Origin: Aldrovandia affinis
Lineage: Eukaryota > Chordata > Actinopteri > Notacanthiformes > Halosauridae
Length of the DNA: 64,000 bases
Reading direction: 5' to 3'
Assembly: GCA_029706075.1 (NCBI GenBank)
Contig: JAINUG010000005.1
Location: 5,507,001-5,571,000 of the forward strand
Part shown: in pieces, positions 47,001 to 56,000 of the stretch
Position numbering within the stretch: position 1 is the stretch's first letter
Layout: every line of letters starts with the position of its first letter
Notes under the pieces: generated by a model
What the model saw: the letters and a program-made list of their open reading frames with translations, nothing else
Told to the model about the DNA's origin: nothing
Databases searched by the model: none
Made by a program: the position numbers and the translations under genes

Positions 47001-50000
47001 AACAGTTATGGAAGATTCTGGAGTGGCAGCTGAGACAGCATTTTCCACCACCATCAACAAAACACCAAATGATGGAATTTCTCATGGAAGAATGATATTG
47101 CACCCCTCCAGTAGTGTAGGATCTATGGCAAGATGATTTGAAGCTGTTCTGGCTACTCCTGGCGGTCCAACATCCTATTAAGATACTTTATGTTAATGTT
47201 TCCTTTATATTCCTGTATGAACAAGCAGACAAGTGAGAAATTCCCACACAAGACTGCTTTGTGGATGTTTTGTCTTTTACCTAATTCTGAGGCAAATCAT
47301 TCAATAAATGACTAAAATTTGAAATTAAATCTGTATTCAATTAAGAAGTTAAAAGTATTTTAACCTTGTACTTGTAAGGAGTGGTTCAATGCACTTGAAT
47401 GAGCGAGTGATCGTCTCTACACCAGTCGAATCATGGAAGATATACTTTTAAAAATAAATATATGTATGCATGTGTGTATATGGAGAGACCTTTTTGCTGC
47501 AGACCATCACAAGTGCAGCCATGAAATGCAGAGATGTAGAATTGAGTCGTGACAACTCAAGTCAAAAAATTTGATGATTTCCGACTTGACATAAAAAAAT
47601 GTGCTTGAGAATCGATTTGGACTTGGACTTGGACCTGGACTTATAATTTCAAGACTCCAGATTTCACTTGACTTGAGACATAATGACTCAAAAGACTTGT
47701 TCTTTAGAAATATTCAGTCTGCCAATGATGTTGCTAGCATAGATTTATTTTTTGTTTTGGCATGAAGATATCCCCACAGATAATCCATGAAAACAGTATA
47801 CAGTATATGTTCATTTAGCTAGCACAGGGCACTGCACAGGCAGAGTTTGGGTTGTACATTTGCTACCAATCTATTGGCACTAAAATGCAATCTCTGCCCA
47901 ACTCGTGCACCAGCTAAGCTAAAACAAGTGTTTCCATTTTGCATGTTGGATAGAGAAACACAGTGATTGGACAGAGAGTGGGACCTGGCCTCGGTGCCAA
48001 ACAATCTTAGCTCAACTCCAAAAACTCAGAATACAGTAGAAGCAGCAGTTTTTTGTCTCGAGTTTAGAAGAAGTGAGCTAACAGTGAAATACGAGCCATA
48101 TGCTTCTGGGATTCCCCTCGAGACAGTACCAGTACTTAACATTACTCTCACTGTACCCTGACAAGCAGTTGTCACGTGATCAATGGTGCATGAAGAATGT
48201 GTCTGTGTGTCTCAGGGCCCTCTGTTGTGCACATGTATGGGAGAAAGAGAATCATTCTTGTAGCCTCTCTTCTTATTTTGTGGTGGTATATTGTGGCAAG
48301 CTATGCGATTCTTTGCGTTCTATGCGTTCCCTTCTCAGTGCGATGATGATAGTCAGGTTATTTTATTCCCCTGAATTGACAAAAATGCAATATGAAATCT
48401 TAACATTTTCTCAAGGTTTTGAGGATGAAAATTGAGAAAATAGTGTTGTTTGTATGGTTTTTCACAATTACTGAAGGTAATTTTATTACCCAAGAGTTAC
48501 AGAAATGCAGGAAATGCACAGATCCCCATATGATTTGGTCCCCCCAATGTGCACAAGAACTTTGCACCCTTCAGTTGTTAACTATTTGTTTCACATAAAA
48601 TCTGACTAGATTACTAGCACATGCCATGTGTAGCTTTAAGCTATCCACTAGAGCCAACCGGAAAGCCACAAATTATGTATAAACCCTGGTTTCACTATGT
48701 TATTATGGATCCCATTAACTGGCAGTTTTCCATCATTTACTCAATTTTGGAAGCTTTGACAGGAAAAAAACAAATCCTTCTGTCATTGTGATGAAAAGAT
48801 TATTTGCCTGATGATTTTTCAAGTCGTGTGAATACCTTGACTTTGCACACATCAGGAGTGCCAGCCATAAGAAAGTTGCTTTGATATTGTGCATGTGAGG
48901 CAGGCTCATGAAAAGAGAGACAAATCTTTTTCATTTGGTAGGCCTAGGTTTTGTTGCCAGTTATTAAAAAAACATAAAACCAGTAGGCTACAACTTTTTT
49001 TTAACAAACTGACTTGCCCATATGGGCTTCCAATTGAAGCTGCGCAGATATGCATCTCTACTCGAACTGGCCTGAGGGACCTAAATGTTTGTCATCATGA
49101 ACTTTTCCTTTAGATGTCTTTTAGGAAATGTTTTCAAACAAGTTTGAAATAAATTCATCAAACAATATTATCAATGCATATTTCCCAGTACCTCTAAAAT
49201 AGCCGGCAGTTTAAAAAAATGTAGTTAATGTATGGCAGGTTCAATTGGACTATGACAGATTTTTTTCAGACCTGTGCATCATGAAATTGATGCTAGCGGA
49301 ACCTCTGATATTACGAAAATATTTTTTAATTGTTAATTAATCTTGTTTTTAAAGATACATATTTAATTAATAAATAACCATTTGAAAATATATGGTAACT
49401 GTGTTGTTTGAATTGATGTTTGATTAAATGTATTACATGGAAAACAATATTACACTAATTTGGGTATTAACTATTAAGTATTAGGAATGGGTCATCATCC
49501 CATACTGTAAGTCTTAATATGATTAATGTGCAGTTTAAACTGTTCATTATTCTTTCAAATTATAAATAAGACACACAACTTGACTTGACCTAATCTGTGA
49601 CTCAACTCTGTGATCCCATCTCTGTCATACAGCACCACCATAATCTTCCCCTCTCACCAATGCCCTCACTTCCTCAACTCTCTCTCTCTCTCTCTCATCC
49701 TCAATGTTAGAGTATACAATGAAGCATTGGAAAGAGGATTGGTTCTTTGGCTACCAGTTCCTGAATGGCTCGAACCCGCGCATGATCAAACGCTGCTGTG
49801 AGGTGCCAGCAAACTTCCCTGTCACAGGAGACATGGTGCAGAGCTCTCTAGGGCCACACATCTGCTTGGACAAAGCAATAAAGGTAGCTCCTCGCTTATT
49901 GTCTGTGAGAGTCTACTTCAGGTTCAGTGTCTGACTGTCTCTTTCTCTCTGTGCTGCTGTTTATGACTCCAGACAAATCTTCTAGTCCATTTTTTGGAAA

Positions 50001-53000
50001 GAAAATTGTGTTGTAGAGTTTAACAGCAGGCATCTCTGTAGCTTAATGCCTCACTGTCACTATCACTTTCATTCCCACTTCCTTAGTGGATTAAAATGAG
50101 TCAAACAGTCTTTATTAGCATAACAGAAGTGATCCAGTATTGCCAAAGCATTTTAGAACATAAATATATAACTTTCCTTCCATCCCATAGCCCCCCATCC
50201 CTCTCCCAGAGTAAAATAAAGATAAGAATGAAATAAATACAAGTGTAAAAGAAAATGTATTAAACCTTTTACATATAATTACAACTCAAATTAAAGTTAA
50301 AAGTAACTCTTAATTAGGTATCCCGTGTGGTCTAGCGGTAAGAGCATTCAACCCAAGCCACAGCAACTGGGGTTCAATTCCACCAGTCGCACCAGTTTCG
50401 GCTCTAGCTGCGAGTGCCACTAGGGGGCGGAAATTGGCTGTCCGCCCCTAGGGGGAGGGATAAAAAGCAGAAGGAAAGACTTGCTGCATATATGAGTGGT
50501 CGTACATCGGTACAGGCTTTGGCCTAGGTGGGCACTGGCTCGAAGGAAGCAGTGCAGCACTCCCTACTAGCCAGACTATGGCAGCAAGTTCTCATGCGAG
50601 GGAGAGGATAATTGGCACGAAAAAAAGAGAGGGAATTGGATACTAAAAAGAGGGGAAAAAAACTGTAAAAATAATAAATAATAAAATTAATTAAAAAGTA
50701 ACTCTTGGGCCCCCGTGGGGTAATGGTAAAGGCACTCGCCCAGAGTGCAAATTTCCCACTGCGGTGGTTAGTTGTCCGCCTCAGAGGGAGGCGGGGGGGG
50801 GAGGCCAGCATGGGCTCACCACATGTACAGAAAGCTTCTCTGGACGTACTGGAATCACAATCGGCGCTTGGGCGAGTGCCGTCTCGAAGGAGATGGTTTG
50901 TCATCCCAGCCACCACCGGTCCCAGAGTAGTGGCTCGTCCCGTAGCTGCATGTTGCGAGCTTTTTGAAGGGGGACAGTTTGATCAATAGAGGGTACAATT
51001 GCCCACCAAATTGGGAGGAAAAATCTGAAACAATAAAGTAACTCTCTATAAACTCTTCATAAACTAGAAATATATCTCTAAATTTAACTACTCTCCATGT
51101 CTGTCGCTTTACAGGCAGGAAATGTGTACTTGGTGGATCATGCCATTATGGATGGTATCCCCACCAATGTGATCCGAAACCAGATGCAGCACATTGCTGC
51201 TCCCCTCTGTCTGCTATATGAGCACCCTGACCATGGACTGATACCCCTGGCAATACAGGTGCTCCAACATGCCTCAACACCAACAGCACACATCCACACT
51301 TATGTATGTGTCCCAGCTTACATTGCATGCATCCTCTTACATGTCCTAGCACACAGTCAGCTGCAGGTCTTGGCATACGCTACACACCTGCATAACTTAC
51401 ACATACTGCACCCAATCACCTGCATTTCCCAGTGTAAACTACACACGCTCCGCTGCATAAGCCATCACACACTACACATAATCGCCTGTATTTCCCAGGG
51501 TAAACCGCAAACATTCATCTGCATCGGTCAGCACACACTGCATATAATTTCTAGACACTTTAAAACAAGTTTACAAATAATAAACACCTTGAAGCCAAAT
51601 ATATTCTCTCTCTCTCCATCCACGAAGTTGGGACAGACTCCAGGTCTGGACACACCCATTTTCCTGCCCAGCGACCCACCCCTGTCCTGGTTGCTGGCCA
51701 AAATCTGGGTTCGTCACTCTGAATTCCAGGTGTTTCAGGTGCTGTCTCACCTGCTGCGCACTCACCTGGTGATAGAGGTGTTCTGTGTGGCCACACTCCG
51801 CCAGCTTCCTGCTGTGCACCCTATCTACAAGGTGAGACTACAGAAGGGGAGTGGATATAAAATGATAAAATGGGTCAATAGACCTATTCCCCACAGATTA
51901 TCACACTGAAGTGTGTAGACCCTGTCAACCTACATATACATATATAGTCATATTGGCATAAACATTTTGAATTAACTTTTTTTTATGTGAATGTTTGTGT
52001 GGTAATTTTTCCCTTTTGAATGACCTGTTGGTCACTGTACACATAACTGCTGTCTCTCTTTATCCATCTGCCTCCAACTGAAGCTACTGACACCACACCT
52101 GCACTATACTCTGGAGATAAACTGTCGAGGACGGACTCAGCTTATCTCCTCTGATGGCATCTTCAAAAGGGTCTGTCTGAGTATCTGCATTGGTATTGCA
52201 TTTAGTTTTTTTCACCCACAGCAGGCACAAAAAATGTGAATGCCCATATCTTATGTTGCATAGTTCTGTACTGAATGATTGTTATCTCTAGAACACACAT
52301 CCAGGAACAAAATGTCAAATGTGCATTGTGACTGTAAGAACAATTCTACAGGCTAGTAAGGATACATTGTAAGGATTCAATATATTCTCTACATACAGTC
52401 AAGCCGGAAAGTCTGCCCACCCCTTTCACCCTCTCCACGTTTCATTGCGTTACAGACTTATTCTACAATAGATTAAGTTCATTTTTTGTCTAAAAATTCT
52501 ACACAAAATGGCCCATAATGACAACGTGAAAACAGGTTTTTAGACATTTGTGCTAATTTATTAAAAATCTAAATGTAAAATATCAAGTGTGCACACCCTT
52601 TGATATGACACCCCAAAGTGAGCTGAGGTGCATTTTGTTTCCACTGATACTGCTTGAGATGTTTCTACAACTTGATTCTAGTCCACCTGTGGTAAATTCA
52701 ATTGATTGGTCATGATTTGGAAAGGCACACACCTGTCTATATAAGGTCCCACAGTTGACAGTGCATGTCAGAGTAAAAACCAAGCCATGAAGTCCTAGGA
52801 ACTCTCCATAGACCTCCGAGATAGAATTGTGTTGAGGCATAGATCTGGGGAAGGGTATAAAAACATTGCTAAAGCATTGAAAGCACCCAGGAGAACAGTG
52901 GGCTACATCATTGTGAAATGGAAGAAGTTTGGAACCATCACAACTCTTCTTAGAGCTGGCCGTCTGGCCAAACTCAGTAAATGGGCAAGAAGGGCCTTGG

Positions 53001-56000
53001 TCAGGGAGGTGACCAAGAACCCAACGGCCACTCTAAGAGAGCTTCAGAGTTCCTCTGCAGCGATGGGAGAACCTGGTAGAAGGCCAAACATCTCTGCAGC
53101 ACTCCATCAATCAGAGTTGTAGAAACATCTCAAGCAGTATCAGTGGAAACAAAATGCACCTCAGCTCACTTTTGGGTGTCATATCAAAGGGTGTGCACAC
53201 TTGTGTACATATGATATTTTACATTTTGATTTTTAATAAATTAGCACAAATGTCTAAAAACCTGTTTTCACTTTGTCATTATGGGCTATTTTGTGAAGAA
53301 TTTTGAGACAGAAAATGAACTAGAATAAGTCTGTAGCGCAATGAATCATGGAGAGGGTGAAAGGGGTGTGCAGACTTTCCGGCTTGACTGTATATACCAG
53401 AAATTGGCATAGACTACTGTGGTGCTGCATTGATTGTATTGAACATTCTTTCCCCTCCACTAAAACCCCGCTGTTTCATAGGTGGTTTCCACAGGTGGGG
53501 AAGGACTCCTGGTCCTGGCCCAGCGTGAGTACAAGACTCTGACATACAGGTCCCTCCAACCAAATCTGGATTTCCATGACCGTGGGGTGACCAGGCTGAG
53601 AGGCTACTACTACAGGGAGGACAGCTTGATGCTGTGGGATGCCATCCACAGGTACATTGACACCTGAGTAAGAAGTCACAGCAAGGATCTTAGCATAAGG
53701 TGCTGAGCATAAGGTGCGAGTCGAAGTGACATAAGAATTGAAAGAATGAAACTTGCATACTTATTTGATGCTCCAAAAGTAGTGTAATCGTTTATTTAAC
53801 TATGCAGGTTGGTTAAACAAACCAATGCACTACTTTTTGTAGCATCTAATAAGTGTGCAAGTCTCATTCTCTCAACTCTTACAAAGGTTAAGGCAGCCAG
53901 AAACTCATCTATAGGATAGCTGCAAACAGACATGTATGACAGTTATAAATACTGTATACCTATAGGTCAGGTGAAAAAACATTCATAGGTACAAACCTAC
54001 CCATGTGACAAGGACAGACACTCATGGAGGACTGGCATAAACACACCTGGGACATGTACAACTATACCTAATTACATAGGCCTATGTCCATAGGAAGCCG
54101 TAGAGGCCTACCTCCGCACATTTGAGTGGGTGGTGGAGAGGGAGATGTGGGACCTGAAAGAGTGAGTAGGCCTGGTTGCCCCCTTTCTAACAGGGGAGAC
54201 CCAACAAGCTTACTATGACCTGGGTCTGGTGGACGTCCATGATTACCACCGCCTGAAGGAGGAAATCCTGGGTTGTGCTTGTCTCTCCACCACTGTCGCA
54301 CAGCAATTCCACACCTGGGTGTACCAGCCAGGGTGCCTGCCCACAGCCAGATGGCCCAGCTGCTAAGGCTTGGAACCCACTGGCTACAGCTGGAGCTCCT
54401 CTCTGCTTGCAAAATTGTGGAGAGGGTGGCCATGGACTGCTTCCTGTGCGCCCTACTCAAGGAGCTGGTGGGTCAGTATGTGCCCGAGGACCCTAGTGCC
54501 ATGGTGGAACATATGGAGGCCACCCAGGAGATGCTGGAAGAATGATCTGCCCCCTGTACGGCAGAAGACCAGCATGGCTCCAGCCCAGAGCGGCCCGAAT
54601 TTGCCCCGCACAACAACCCTGGAGGGCAGCACCACCTAATGCTCCCCGCACGGCCCGGTTGGGAACCTCCCCACCTCATCCTCATCACCCCACTATCACA
54701 AGGAAGACAAAGAGCTCCTGGTAGTGCCGCAGTATTATGCTCCACAGATGTCGACCCTTACCCATACCCACCTGCTAGGGGCTCACCTGGGACAGAAGAA
54801 ATCTTGACTAAGTGACTGAGTGGTTCCACTGGTGCGGGGTTCACCACGATGTGAAGAGGTTCTGCGATGCAGGTCCCGTCTGCTAATGAACATTCCCGGT
54901 GAAATCCCCCTCCTGTACTTCTGATACCCATGCCCATGATTGACACCCCCTTCGAGCGCATAGAGCTGGACCTGATTGGGCTCCTGAGTTCAGCTTAGGG
55001 TCACCAGTACTTTTTGGTCATGGTGGACTACTCCACATGCTACCCCGAGGTGGTTCCCCTCCAGACAGCGACCTCTAAAGCCATCGCCCGGGAACTGGTG
55101 AGTCGGGTGGGATTACCCTAGGAAATTTCAACTGATTAAAGCACCTTTATTTCCAAGGTGATGTCAGATGTGTGTCACCTGCTATGGATCAAGCACCATC
55201 GCACCCTTGAGTACCTTCCCCAAACAGATGGGCTGGTTGAGCACGTCAACCAGATGCTGAAGCGCATGCTGAAGATGGTGATTGCTGCTGATGTCCGTGA
55301 CTGGGACCAGCTCCTCCCCTACATGATCTTCCCTGAGGTGGCCTAAGCCTCCATGGGTTTCTCTCCATTCAAGCTCCTCTACCGGCGGCGACCTCGTAGA
55401 CTGCTCGATCTTGGCTTGGGGCTTAGGAGGAACAACCCACCTCGCACCACAGCCTGAATGAGAACGTTGAGGCCATGCGGACACGGATAGATTAGATAAT
55501 TACATTGTGCTGCTTTTGGTCCCCACCTTGAGGGCCCCAAGGCCGCCCCGGCCACATTGTTCACCAGGTCCATGGACAAACCAACCCCCCGAGCTGGTGC
55601 GTCTGGGAGAGGCCCTCAGTCAACAACAGACCCAGCAGGCAAAGGAGCTTGTGGTGCAGTATCGCTCGTGGCACAGGACACACTGGTATAATTGAGCATG
55701 ACATTAAGACTGTGGTTAGCGTGGTGGTGAATGTGCATCTCTACTGGGTCCTTGAGGCACAGTGGGAAGCCATCGTGGAGAAGGTTTTAAGTATGAAAAC
55801 CCTGGGAGTCATTGAGGAGGCCTGCAGACCCCTGGTCCAGTCCCATCGTCATAGTGCTCATGCCCGATGGCTCCCTGCAGTTTTGTAATGGCTTCAGGTG
55901 GCTGAACACAGTCTCAGAGTTTGACGCCTACCCCATGCCCCGAGCGGATGAACTGATAGAGTGCCAGGGTGATTCACATGCTGTATTACAACACTAAAGG

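Larger units (their letters stand above)
45875..47455 (+). repeat. ~390-bp dispersed repeat, copy 2 (split by Tc1 element B)
   Basis: The flanks 45875-46014 and 47218-47455 together match the repeat at 39155-39545. The Tc1 element sits at a TA inside it. Divergence between copies is moderate, with several small indels. Confidence 0.7.

Noticed and set aside
51146..51819. Minus-strand open stretches opposite lipoxygenase exons 7 and 8
   Set aside because: Shadow frames of conserved coding exons with no family resemblance.
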